Below, one piece after another: positions 24,659-36,986 of a DNA stretch of 64,000 nt. This stretch comes from Carallia brachiata (lineage: Eukaryota > Streptophyta > Magnoliopsida > Malpighiales > Rhizophoraceae). Within the stretch, counting starts at the first letter, position 1, and the number at the start of each line of letters is the position of its first letter. Position numbers and translations under genes: made by a program. The stretch covers positions 78,686-142,685 of the forward strand of contig JADCRB010000011.1 in the NCBI GenBank assembly GCA_021464245.1. Reading direction: 5' to 3'. The notes beneath the pieces are model-generated. The model was not told the origin of the DNA. It was given only the letters and a program-made list of their open reading frames with translations, and made no database searches.

Positions 24659-25347
24659 CTCATTGCGAAATACTCATTTGCCACAAGCGCACCACAAACA
24701 ACAAAAAGTTCATCCAAGTTGCTCCCCGAATGCCCTGGCAATAAACAGAATTAATTTAGTCAAGCACTACAATTTCCACTTACAAACTCAAATTCCCTCT
24801 CTATCTCTATCTCTATCAGTGTGCGTGTCTATAGGCACATGAGTGCGCGCGTGCACACACACACACAAGATTGAAGCCAAAATCCTGCAATAATTGCCTG
24901 GTGCTATTAGCAGGTTTATTTTATCCACAAATAAAAGAGCCAATAAACCCAAAAGGTACCATCGAAACCTAAAATGACCCCTTTAGCAATGTTTCCAGCA
25001 AAAGCTTTAAGAAAAATTCCAGGGTTTCACGCTTCCATTAAAGGCCTTTCAAAATATTCAATTACAAAAACAAGTGAAACACCCAAAGAAAATAATAATA
25101 ATAATTAAACTGAAATTACCTCTTCTACTTCTTCTTCTTCTTCTTCTTGCTCTTCAAATACGCTGCAGTATTGACTGTCAGCGACCAATCCCTAAATCCA
25201 TAAAAAAACAAAGAAAAAGAAAAGAAACCGATTTACACATGCAATTGCTAAATTCCAATTCGAATTCCAAGAATCTTTATTAAAACTCTACCCAACAATC
25301 TTTAACGGCATGCCTCCAAATCCTAGCCAATCAAGCCAATTAAATAA

Positions 25348-25351
25348 ATAA

Positions 25352-25382
<31 letters not shown>

Positions 25383-25384
25383 CA
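25348..25384. repeat. (AT)n microsatellite
   Basis: Alternating AT with a single break, in the upstream region of the FAB1 gene. Confidence 0.85.
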
Positions 25385-25681
25385 CAAATTTCAGAAAAAA
25401 CAAACAAAAAAAAAAAGAACGACAGAAACACAAACAAATAAATTACCAGGATTTTAATTATAATTGCATGTTTGTCATCTTTGACGGAGGAAGCGAACGA
25501 GAAGAAAAACAATAATTAAAATAAATAAATATATATATATATATATAATTTATTGATTGATATTTGATTTTAATGCTAACAAAAAACGTAGAGAGATTGA
25601 TTGGCAGCGACGGGTTCACGAATACTAGAATGGGGCGGCACGCATGTTAAAATGACCAATTTAATGTCTTTACCTCTGCGC

Positions 25682-25727
25682 TTCCTGTTCGTTCCTTCGT
25701 TCGTTCTTTCTTTCTTTCTTTCTTTTC
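25682..25727. repeat. TTCG/TTTC tetranucleotide microsatellite
   Basis: Imperfect TTCG units pass into perfect TTTC units (TTTCTTTCTTTCTTTC). Confidence 0.85.
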
Positions 25728-28700
25728 TGCTTGATAAGAAAAACGGTCACTCTCCCGTGTTCGTCTTTGCTTTTTGTTTGTATCTTACTTTCCTTTGGCT
25801 AATATTAATACACATAAAATATAATAAATAAAATGTAATATGGTTGTCACTTGGTAGTTAGTCCAAAATGAGTTGTGCTGCGCCTTGTGCATCAACCACA
25901 ATCTTTTATTCTGTTTTCGAATTTGAGTATTTGTTTTTTTCACTTTCTTTTATTTTTATTACATTTAAAAAATATTTAAAATAACCAGACTTTATAACTA
26001 AGCATAAAATAACATGTCACTGAAGTCAGTGGCTTAATGGTAACTCGAAATTTTTTTTCTCTCCATAACTTGGTGTAAGTCTATCGGACGCATTGGCCTC
26101 AATTTTTTAGAATTTTTATTTAAGAATTTCGTTGAGTTTTAAATTCGTTAACACTGCAATTAATTGTGAAAAAAACTCTTTTGAGTTTATCGATATTTTA
26201 ATAGTAGGTCTATCCTTGTAAGAATAATCGAGCAAACTTTTCAAATAAGGTTTACTTTAAATCTAACTTACATATGCGATAAACGACATACTTATAACTA
26301 CATCTTTTTTGGTGTTAGAAAAGTATACCATATAATGAAATATCAATAACATATTCATGTAATTGAGTCCAATTAAATTTGAAATTTAAATTTTATTGTT
26401 GTTGTTTTTCTCACTGTATTTTTTGACTTTTCAATTTACCTTATAACTAAAAAAAAAAAAAGAGATGTGCTATAAAGGACTTGTGTTGGGTGTTTTTAGT
26501 ATGTCTATGCAATATGACCGTTATTGTTAATGTTGAGATGCATGAGTCCTTGAGACACCAACATGCTATAACAGTACCACTTCTCCACCGGTGGAGGAGG
26601 AGAAGAGAGTAACAGTAGACAAAGAAAACAATTTCGCCATTTATATAGTGCAAAAAAAAAGTAAATAAATAGATAATTCTTGTTTTTTGTTATGCTTAAT
26701 TTTAAGCCTTTTCTCTACATAAAAAATATCATAATAATTTGGTAATTTTCAAAGATGTTCTCCCTTTTATTCCTAAAAGAAAAAAGGATGTTCTCCCTTT
26801 TAATTATTTCTTGCATTGTTATACCTTTATATTTATTTTGCTTTTAGCAGTGCCAGTATCGACTCTGCCCTTTGTTTTCAAAAAAGAAAAAAAATATTTT
26901 TTTTCCACCCTGCCCTCTATCCCTTTTCTAAATCCTCAAATTTTCCTTTCTTTTTTTTTTTTTATTTTATAGCCTGATCAATTTTTCCTTTTCTCTCTTT
27001 CCTACTTCTCTCATTTTCTTCTCCTTTATACGTGTTTTTTTCCCTTTTGACTTGTGTAACCTAGTCTGTCATTCATGAAACAACTTCACAAAATAAAAGT
27101 TAAAAGGGACGTCAACATTAGATGCGATAATCGGACTTAAGATGACACATGCAAAGTCATACTTTTAGTGGTATTTTTCTTGTCCTTCCACGTATGATTG
27201 CAATCCATAAATAAGGACCGCAGATGTTGAAAAAACGTCTACATTTCATGTATTCAAACTCAAAATTTTATTATGAATTTGTTGCCTTAGGCGGGTCGAA
27301 CTCTAATTAAATTGTAAATTGCAATGGCAATGGTTGAGGCAAAACGTGCGATGCATCCGTATTTGGCTAAGGTGATAACAGGCAAAAGGTCCTTGATGGT
27401 CGGGTTTGAAGTAACAGTTTAGTAACAAATTTACATATCTTTTATGCACATAAGTTAAATTAAGAATTTTCTTTTATATTTTTTATAAAAAAAGATGGAT
27501 TAAAATGCTATATTGAATTATATGCTCAACTATTATTGTAATTATTTGTAGCAGAATTTTACTTAATTTTATCAATACTTAGGTAATATATACTTTATAA
27601 AAAGTGATTAAAAAAAGATAACGATAAATAACTTGTGACTTTGATTTATAAAAACAGTAATTAATATGATTGTGATGTAGGTTTTATAAATTTTTTTTCG
27701 AAAAAAGTGGGTGATAGTATGATAATTGAAAAGTTATGATAGATGACGTGGCAAAGATTTTTGATGTATATTATCTAGATGACACTGACACGTCATAGAT
27801 AGACAGAAACTAACGGACTTTAATGCATTTGGTCTAAAAAAAAAACAAAGAAAAACTAACGGACGTTTACGATACGACTCGTTTTTGAGATTTTGGAAAC
27901 AGTTAGGACTGAATTGAAATACTTAAAAACTAGAAGACAAAATTGAAAAGAATCAGTTTAAAACCAAAAAAACATCTTTGTCCAAAAATCCGAGAAAGAA
28001 CGCGGTAAGATTCGTGGCGAAAAAAGATACTTCCTTGATTATTGATCATTGATTCATAGGATTGCTAGGAACATATGTGAATCATGAGATCGTGTCCAAA
28101 TCCAAACCCAAAATCGGAAAACAAAACGAGGGCAAAAGAAATGAAAAAAGAAATCCAATCCCAAACAACCCCCAAACAAAAAAAAAAAAAAAAAGAAAAA
28201 AGGAAAAAAAAAACAAGTAGATTACCACACCACATTTGACAAGAATCTTCCTTTGTTCCCAGAAACCCCAAGAACTAAAAAGGACGCACGAGCCCATTTA
28301 TTTATTTTTTATTTTGAAAAAAGAAGTTTTTGATAATTTACTATCTTTTGAAATACGGTAAGTAACATGTTTTTGTTGTTGGGGTTTTAATATATGTCCG
28401 AATCTTGTGGGCAAAAAGTCGTATGCCCACATAAACATATATACGCTTCTGTTTTTGTTTTGTTTTTTTGGTGGGTTTTCGTGTTTATTAATGTAAGTCA
28501 CAAGTAATGTTGTTTTTTTTTTTTTTTTTGATATTTTGGTGTTTTTGACCTGATTGAGGTTTGGAAACTGTAGTTTAAAAAAAACTAACACATCCTTTGT
28601 CTGAAGGCAAAAAATAGGGGAAAAAAAGACTGGTCTTTGATTGATTTTTAATTAAACTAAATACTTTTGATTGTAATTTTTTTTTTTTGGTTAATGCGTG

Positions 28701-29298
28701 ACTCGATTTTGTAGATGATTTTTATTTATTCACTAATATTTTATTTATGGTTCGGTGCGTGTGAGAGATAGAAAGAGAGGCTGCGGGATTTTTTGTTAGG
28801 GAGAGAAAGAGATGCCCTTTCGATTTTTCGTGAGAATTCTTTAGGGGGTGGTCGTATCTAGGGTTTCTGGCTTTTACATTTTTATTGGGTTTGTTCTCTT
28901 CAGTTCCCAATTTCTTCGTTTTGGATTCTTTTCTGGGTTGCTTCAGTTTCGGTGGTTTTCTCTTCTAATTTGGTGAATTTGCTTCTTTTTTGACCGTTTG
29001 GTGGCTGATTGTTTAGCTTTTTCTCAATTGGGTCGGTGTATTTTCTTTAATTTTAGAAGTTTTGAAGGTTTGTGTTGAGGGTTGTTTTCATTTTGATGCA
29101 AGCAATTTTGTCTCTTTGGTGAATTTGGCGTCTGGGATCCATGGATTTGTAGCAAAGTTTAGGGTTTTTGTTTTGGGTTTGATCAGGGAGGCTGCTGCCT
29201 ATGTTTTGAGAGGCATTAGTTTGATTAGGTCTGATTTTTGGGGATACTGTTTTCTTTCTTAGTTTGAAAAGCTTATTGGGGGGTCTTGGCATGTATGC

Positions 29299-32200
29299 AT
29301 GATGTTTCATGCTCAAGGTCCTTCCAGGAATCATTGTAGCCTCCTTGCAGTACACTGTGGTAAAGAAAGTGATAATAACAAGAAGCAGAAGCAGTCTCTT
29401 TCTGACTGTAAATTCGGATACCCTTTTCCCGAGGTTGTCTCTTCTGGCCGCCTTGAGGTATACCTTTGTAATCTAATGCTGTTGACTTGCACTTTGTTAC
29501 TCTTTTTTCAATTATTAGCTTAATTTTTTTGTTGTGGTGTGAAGATTGTCCTGTTTTTTTGTTGAATGCAGGTTCAGGTACTGACTAATCCAAGCACTGA
29601 TGATTTCCGGCGAGTGTTTCAGTCACTGGAGCCCAGCATTGTCTATTTGCAAGGTGAGCAGACTGACGATAGTGAAGAAATTGGACCTCTGAGATGGGGA
29701 GATGATGACTTGTCCACACCTGAAGCCTTGTGTGGGCTCTTTTCATCCACTTTGCCTGCCACAGTGAGTGATTCTTGTCATGCTCTGATTTGAAGTTTGT
29801 GGTTGTTGACAACGGTAGGTAGCAAGAAATTCATTGCTGATTGTAAGGTGTTGTAAGCTATGGTGGGATATGCAATGGAGTGCTAAGATCGGGAACTGGA
29901 GTTCTATGGCGACTTTGACATGGACATCAGTTGTCCCTTTTCTTTTCCACACTTTTTTTTGGGTGCATCGTTATTTTTTATTTTAACACTTAAGATGAGT
30001 ATATTAGGCATTGTTGATGTCAGTTTAGACATTGTTCTTGATTTCTATTAGATATTCGGGTCTCCATGATGAGTTTCATGTCTTTTTAAACTTTCGTTAT
30101 TAAATACAAATTATACATATTCATGGAATTAATTTTTTTAAGTAATATTTACATAGTTAATTAATGGGAGTTGTTAGCAAAGATTTGCTGTGATCATGAG
30201 ACTCATTCAATGCATGTGTTATCTGTTTTGCAATCAAATGTAATTGTGGTTTGTCTACATGTTTAATTCAGTCGGGACATTTTCATAAAACGTATAACAA
30301 TAAAGTAACAAACAAAAGGATTAAAACATTATGATTTAGTTAAAACAACAAATCATTGTGAGTTGCATATTTCCAATTGTTAAGATCTTTATTTTCTCCA
30401 ATCACAGGAGCTTTGAGTTGTGAGGTGGCTGTCTTTAGCATATGGTTACTTCTTTTGAGGTGGTTGAACTGATTGTACTGCAATGATTATGCACAGGTTT
30501 ATCTAGAGATTCCGCATGGAGAGAAGTTGGCTGAGGCTCTTCATTCCAAGGTTGTAAGTTGTTGGAAATTTTCATGTATTTCTGATTTGTTTTTGCAAAC
30601 AACTATTAAGTCACTATTGCGTAAGAGTTTGACTTTAAGTGAAGGGTCAAGTGGCATTTGGAATTTTAGACTTTCACATTTTGTTTATCTGATTGTTTCC
30701 TGTGAGAAGTAGTTTAACTTTGGTACTCTTCCAATGGCAGGGAGTTCCATATGTAATATATTGGAAAAGTATACCTTCATTTTATGCAGCTTCGCACTTT
30801 CGCCATGCACTGTTGTCAGTAGTGCAAAGGTATCATTATCTGCTTTTATAGTTTTACACCAACAGTGAAGATGATGTGATTTTTAGATCAGTAGGGTAAC
30901 CATGGAGATGCTTGGTATTGGTGTGAAGCATTTTCTCTTCTCACATTGAGGGTTTTTCTTATTTTATTATTTTTTTTTGCAGCATAGTGCTATCAATTTC
31001 TCTCTTTTCCTATCTATCTTATGTTCTGGGGCTTTATGTGCTTTCTCGTGCATTGCAGTTCTAGTTGCCATACGTGCGATGCATTCCAACTTGCACGTGC
31101 ATCTTTTAGGCTCTACTGTATTCGTAACGACGTGTTAGGTTCTAATAGCAAAAAGGTTGGTGGCAAGCTTGGGCCGTACTTATTAGGGGACCATCCAAAG
31201 ATTGATGTTACTCTGCCTGAGGCAGATGTCCAAGATGAAGAAGGTTCTTCTGAGACTCTTCCAGCTATAAAGATATATGATGATGATGTGGATGTGAAGT
31301 TTCTTGTTTGTGGACTTCCATGCTCTCTGGTATGTTTGGTTTACATTTTGGCATGTCTTGTTTGAATGCAACAGTACTTCTTTTGATGGTTGTAACTATA
31401 TGTATTCTTTCTAGGATGCATTCTTATTGGGATCTTTGGAGGATGGGCTCAACGCTCTTTTGAATATTGAAGTAAGTTCGTTGAGGAGGTTTTTAATTTA
31501 TTTTCCAAGTTTCTTAGTTCTGCCTCTCATAGTTATCTTTTGGAATCACCCCCTCCCCCCCCCCCCCCACCCCAAAAAAAATAAAAAGATAATTATTTTT
31601 TTTTTTCAGTATTGACTATTGAGCATGATACTATGATGCATGAACTTTCTTATTTAAACTTAAAACCGGCCTAGCCATGTAACCCAATCATGGGATGTAG
31701 TGTACCCATTAAGGTTGTGATTAAGCTACTGTTTTGTTCAAGTTGAAATTATGTTTCCAATACTTTTATATCTTACAAAAGAATATATGTTTGAGGGTCT
31801 GGGGTGGTGGTATTGGTTTTTGTTTCTTTTAAGCTGAGTATACTTTACCTGGATTTTACGTTGAAGTTACATCTCTCAAGTTATTTTATTTTATTTTATT
31901 CTTTGTGCAGATTCGTGGGAGCAAACTTCATAACCGGACAAGGTCTTAAATTCAGTTTCATGCTTTTTAGCAGAGCAGCTTGTTTCTAGTTGCGATTTTC
32001 ACTTCTAGACAGTATTTTTACTCAGTTTTTTTTTTTTGGTCCCATTAGAATATATTCTGTTGGTTCACATTTGGCATTCTAATTTGCAGTGCTCCACCCC
32101 CACCTCTTCAAGCAGGGGCATTTTCTCGTGGTGTAGTGACCATGAGATGCGATTTGTCAACCTGTAGTTCTGCTCATATATCTCTGTTAGTGTCAGGCAG

Positions 32201-35200
32201 TGCGCAGACTTGTTTTAATGATCAGGCAAGGATCAATTATGATTTAAGGCATAAGTATGCTTGTTTATCTGGTTTCTTAAGTTCTTGATTCATCTGAATT
32301 TTCTGTTACTTTTCTTACTTTTTTGTCTTTGGGATGGTTTGTACTGGCTTAGCTTTTGGAGAATCATATAAAAAATGAGCTTATTGAGAAGGGTCAACTT
32401 GTCCATGCACTGCCTAGCTCGGAAGAAACTAAGTTGCCTTCGTCTGAGCCAAGGAAGTCTGCGTCTATAGCCTGTGGAGCAAGTGTGTTTGAAGTTTGCT
32501 TGAAGGTTCCGACATGGGCTTCACAGGTGAATTCTATTGGATGTCTGGACCTTTCCATCTACAAACTCCAAAATTTGGATATAAGCACTTCTCTCATACG
32601 CGGATCAGTGGAGCATGTCTCCCTTGTCAATTTTGTTTGTCGTGCTATGCTCTGGACACAAACAACATGGATTGTGGATGAGAACTTTATTTGATGGATA
32701 ATGAGAATAATTTCCATCAGTGCTTTGTTCTCCTTAGGTTACTTATTGTCTGTTTGAATGAGATGAATCATAAAATGGCTTTTGAATAGTTATTCTTTTG
32801 ATGATGCCACCATTAAGAATTTGTGTTAATGCCTCACTCTGTGATGCTTTGGTAGGGACTTGATTAAATTTGTGGGTTGTTTTGTATGTTAAGCTGCTTC
32901 ATAAAATATGCCTTGCTGTGCCTCATAAAGTGACATTGCAGGTTTTACGGCAGCTTGCTCCGGATGCATCTTATCGCAGCTTAGTTATACTGGGGATTGC
33001 TAGCATTCAAGGATTGTCAGTTGCTTCTTTCGAAAAAGATGATGCCAAACGCCTCCTTTTCTTTTGTACAAAGCAGGGTAAAGAACTCCAGCTAAACAAG
33101 TCTGTTCTTACAAGGCCTCCTAGTTGGTTGGTGCCTCCTGCACCTAGTCGTAAAAGATTGGAGTCCAACGGCCTTGAAGTTGAAAATGGCAGAAACATTA
33201 GACCAAAACTGAATGTGGCTGCAATGAAGCCAATTCCTCAAAGCCATCGTCATAAAATGCTACCTTTTTCTGGATTTTCTGAGGCTGAAAGGTATGAGGG
33301 GGATCTAGTGAAGCCTAACTTGCCAGTTGTACCTGCAAAACATAATACCACTGGACCTGCTCCTGTGACCCATCGGAAATCATCATCAAACTCCTACCAG
33401 GCCCAGCAGATTATTTCGTTAAATCCGCTGCCTCTTAAGAAGCATGGTTGTGGTAGAGCACCAATACAAGCTTGCTCAGAGGTAGAAGTCATTTTCTGTT
33501 TTCACATCATCTTGTGTCTTCATTTGCTGGTTTTAATTACTTATGTCATAATTGAAGAGAAGATTTGATGGATGATCAAGACAATGTTTAGGGCTTGGTT
33601 TGATGATTTGTGAAATTGAGCTCGAAGGGGTACGTTGTGTCTTAGCTATTTTCAATAATTTGGGACCTCATGGGTGAAATCAATAGAGGTCCTACTATTG
33701 CTTGTACAAAGCTTGTGGTCAAATAGTTGAAAGATTATGGTTGTCAGTTCTTCTGGAGGATGCTAACATATTGCTCACTTTGCACTGAGGAAGGATTCAT
33801 TTTGATGTCCAGCATGTGCTTTTCATATTTGCATCAGGTTTCTTTCACTGGCTTTTTAACCCAAATTATTTTCTGGCAGGAGGAATTTTTAAGGGATGTA
33901 ATGCAGTTCTTGATCCTTCGAGGGCATACCCGTCTTGTTCCTCAAGGAGGGCTGGCTGAGTTCCCTGATGCCATTCTCAATGCAAAACGCCTTGACCTTT
34001 TCAACTTGTATCGAGAGGTAGAGCCTTGAAGGTTTGAAACATATTGAATTTTGCTAGAATTCAGTAAGGAACACTGTATGTCTCAGGTTGTGTCAAGAGG
34101 AGGTTTTCATGTTGGAAATGGCATCAACTGGAAAGGACAAGTTTTCTCAAAGATGCGGAATCATACACTGACAAATAGAATGACTGTATGCCTAACAACT
34201 TCCACCCTTCTCTGATTCTAATTGTAGATAATTCCTCTGAGATGTTTTATATGCTTGATTGCTTGTAACATCATTTCTCACATGAGCATGTGTGTCATTA
34301 TATGGATAATTTGTAGTGAAGCAAGCTTCCTGCTTCTTTTTTGACCAACGTGATCCAATCTATAGTTCCTTTTCCTTCTCCTCTCGTACATTTTTCCTCT
34401 TTCCCTTTTTGTTGTCCTGGCACTCTGATTTTTCCCATTCCGTTACTGGCTGCCACTCATGGTTTCATTATTTTTCTCCATCGATTTCACCACATCCCCT
34501 AAAAGAGAGAAGAAAAGATAAAATCAAATGAAGGGTCAACAAACTGAGGATTTGGACAGACGGCGGTATTTGGTGCCAGTTGAAAGTTTCAATGCTTCAC
34601 AATCTTTTGCATGTTAGAAAAATAATCACTCTAGACTGCTATGAATTACTTCTTTCGTTGTATTGCAGTTAACATTATCTTTTTTTTTAATTGATCAAAT
34701 CTGAATATGTTGAAAAACTAAAAGGTTTCAGCGTTTCCACATAATGTTGATAACAATAGACTTAGGTGGAAAATCTTTCTGGTTGTTGATCTAAAGCAAC
34801 TTTTTCTTTTTTTATGTGTTCTGATTCCATGCCTACAGATGCTTTTATTGTTTTCGTTCCTTGCTCTAGTATTTTGAACTTTGTCATGCTGGTTAACACA
34901 GCCTACTGCTTTTTATGCAAATCATTTGGTGTGACTGGCTCCCTTTGCTCTATGGTTTTTAGGGTGTTGGCAATACCTTAAAAAGACATTATGAAACTTA
35001 CCTTCTAGAATATGAATTGGCCCACGATGATGTAGATGGGGAATGCTGCTTGTTGTGTCACAGGTCACTTCTCTCTCTCTCTCTCTCCTTGCTCCCCGCT
35101 TTCCCTGCTGTCCCCCCCCCCCCCCAAAAAAAAAACCCAATTTTAAAGATATGTTGTACAAAAAAAGTAAGTACTGACACTGCTTACATGTTATAACAGT

Positions 35201-35839
35201 AGTGCAGCTGGTGATTGGGTGAACTGTGGAATTTGTGGTGAGTGGGCTCATTTTGGGTGTGACAGGAGGCAGGGGCTTGGTGCCTTTAAGGTATTTTTTG
35301 TGTATAGTTTTGGCTATTAGTCAATTGATTGTGTGTCTGAAATCTTTATTTGATGCAGACTTAATCTGTGACCTGTTTTTTTATTGTGGGTAAGCTTTCC
35401 CTTTGGCTAATCCAGTAGAACTTGTAGCTGACCCCTTTGAACTTAGCTGAGTTTCACCTGGTTTCTGCCTTTCTGGGTCTGGATCAAATTACATCAACAA
35501 ATAATATATTTGCCATTCACCATTGCAACTGGCATTTCATGACCATTTATCAGTCATGAAGTTGCCATTGCTTTCAGAAAAGATTGGGTGAGGGGCTGTG
35601 GATATCGGTTTACAAAGGATTATGGCGTCGGGATTACTATATTATATTCTGGTTAATTTTCATTTGCATTTGTACAAGGCGCCAGAAGTGCAGGAAACAT
35701 AATGTAACCAAGTTTTGTTTGACATTTATGTGGTGAATGGCAGGACTACGCTAAAACAGATGGACTGGAGTACATTTGTCCGCACTGTAGTGTTACAAAT
35801 TTCAAGAAGAAATCACAGAAAACTGCAAATGGATATTGA
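29299..35839 (+). CDS. ARID4: ARID domain and PHD-like zinc-finger nuclear protein (ARID4-like)
   Basis: Plant nuclear protein with an ARID/BRIGHT DNA-binding domain. The family is named AT-rich interactive domain-containing protein 4 in Arabidopsis. Fifteen exons give 742 residues in an unbroken frame: 29299-29457, 29572-29763, 30497-30550, 30741-30829, 31059-31329, 31415-31471, 31911-31942, 32090-32225, 32353-32526, 32942-33481, 33880-34017, 34087-34185, 34963-35063, 35200-35290, 35744-35839. Residues about 569-665 are the ARID (FLRDVMQFLILRGHTRL, LDLFNLYREVVSRGGFHVG, NWKGQVFSKM). The C-terminus has a Cys/His cluster of PHD type (CCLLC, CGICGEWAHFGCD, YICPHC). A Lys/Arg-rich stretch near PSRKRLESNG may be a nuclear localisation signal. 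There are two in-frame ATGs at the start (29299, 29302). Intron 8 has a GC donor (CAG|GCAAGG). Intron 13 carries a CT run, and poly-C tracts lie in introns 6 and 13. Confidence 0.93.
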
Positions 35840-36175
35840 CAAGCCCAAATTACGTTGACCCAGATGCTCTCTTTTTTTTTTTTTTCCTTCCCAACTTACT
35901 TTCCCCATATAGATGCACTAGAGAAGTAGGAATGTAATTATTTGTATTGCAACCCCCATTGTTGTTCCATATAGATTGAGCCATTAAGAGGGGCCGCCAA
36001 TTTTTCCCTATATGTGCCATGTATTTTGGAAACAGCAATCTTTAAGAGTAACTGTAGAATATGTCTTCCTCTTATGCAATTAATTTAACGAGCTAGTTTC
36101 ATCAAACAGACCGCATTACTTGCAAAATGAAAGGTCGTTCCTTAACGACCGGAGGCATGATCTTTTTTTCCTTTA

Positions 36176-36206
<31 letters not shown>

Positions 36207-36207
36207 G
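36176..36207. repeat. (ATT)n microsatellite
   Basis: About ten ATT units without interruption, downstream of the ARID4 stop codon. Confidence 0.9.
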
Positions 36208-36930
36208 TATTAAGATCTTGCATGGCGGCTTACAAGTTGTTTGAGAGTTTATGAGTGGCTTGAATGTTAGCAATGATCGGACTGTAATCGTTGTGATTAA
36301 CCGGTTCCTGTCTTGTTGGGTCTCAAACTACGAAGAAACTTTTTACCAATCGTTTGAGGTGCGCGTCTAAAACCTGAACTGATTGGCAAATGGATCAAGC
36401 AAATTTCTGTGCAGACTGTGCTAGGATTAGCAAGTGAAGTATATTAGGATTATGTGGTAAAGTGAAGAATCTTTCCTTGCATGTCTGCCAGTGCTGGAGC
36501 GTTTTCTTAGCAGGGTAGATACGCTGAATGCTCTCATAACAGTACATTTCCAGGCTGTAAAATATATCTTATGGTATATGGTGTGCAAATTGTCAGATTT
36601 TAGCTGTCCTTTTAAACGCTTGTTTTTTTTTTTTTTCCCTGATTAAAAATAAACTTTCTTTTGTGTGTTTCCACACTCGATCGTTCAAAAAAAGGGTTAC
36701 GGTTATGACAGTCGGACACACCCAGCGGAATCTGAGTCGGAGGTTACGCTTGCCACTCACTGAATACGATGTTATGTCATAAAATCATCAATCTACTTAC
36801 AACTGCTTGTGCTTGCTTGACAATCCCGTTAGCCACTGCAGCCATTGATCATAACGCTTTAGTCCTACGCCTCCGTGCATTCATGCTGCCTTCACAGGGT
36901 ATGTTATTATGTGCCTTAATGCCAAGTGAA

Positions 36931-36964
36931 CTGCAGCTGCTGCTGCTGCTGCTGCTGCTGCTGC
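36931..36964 (-). repeat. (CAG)n trinucleotide repeat after the bHLH stop
   Basis: Reads CTGCAGCTGCTG... on the + strand, that is GCA/CAG about ten times on the bHLH coding strand, beginning 23 bases after its stop codon. It is untranslated if the TAG at 36987-36989 is used. Confidence 0.85.
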
Positions 36965-36986
36965 GAATGTTTTCAAACTCTGATTT

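Larger units (their letters stand above)
24659..29298. other. Divergent spacer between FAB1 (-) and ARID4 (+)
   Basis: Contains the 5' leaders and promoters of both genes and otherwise AT-rich DNA. Simple repeats: CT/CTAT and CA runs (24796-24868), TTC/CTT (25123-25149), AT (25348-25384 and 25531-25548), TTCG/TTTC (25682-25727) and several poly-A/T tracts (28178-28212, 28510-28530). No gene is recognised between about 25600 and 28700. The 28740-29298 stretch, rich in G/T and GAGA, is probably the ARID4 5' UTR and promoter. Confidence 0.5.
35840..36986. other. Convergent spacer, 3' of ARID4 and of the bHLH gene
   Basis: 3' flanks of two convergent genes. It contains a poly-T tract (35870-35885), an ATT microsatellite (36176-36207) and a CTG/CAG run (36931-36964) that falls in the bHLH 3' untranslated side. 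No gene is seen. Confidence 0.55.

Noticed and set aside
28065..28297. Two overlapping minus-strand frames rich in Phe/Leu
   Set aside because: They come from poly-A/T tracts (28178-28212) and have no domain features.
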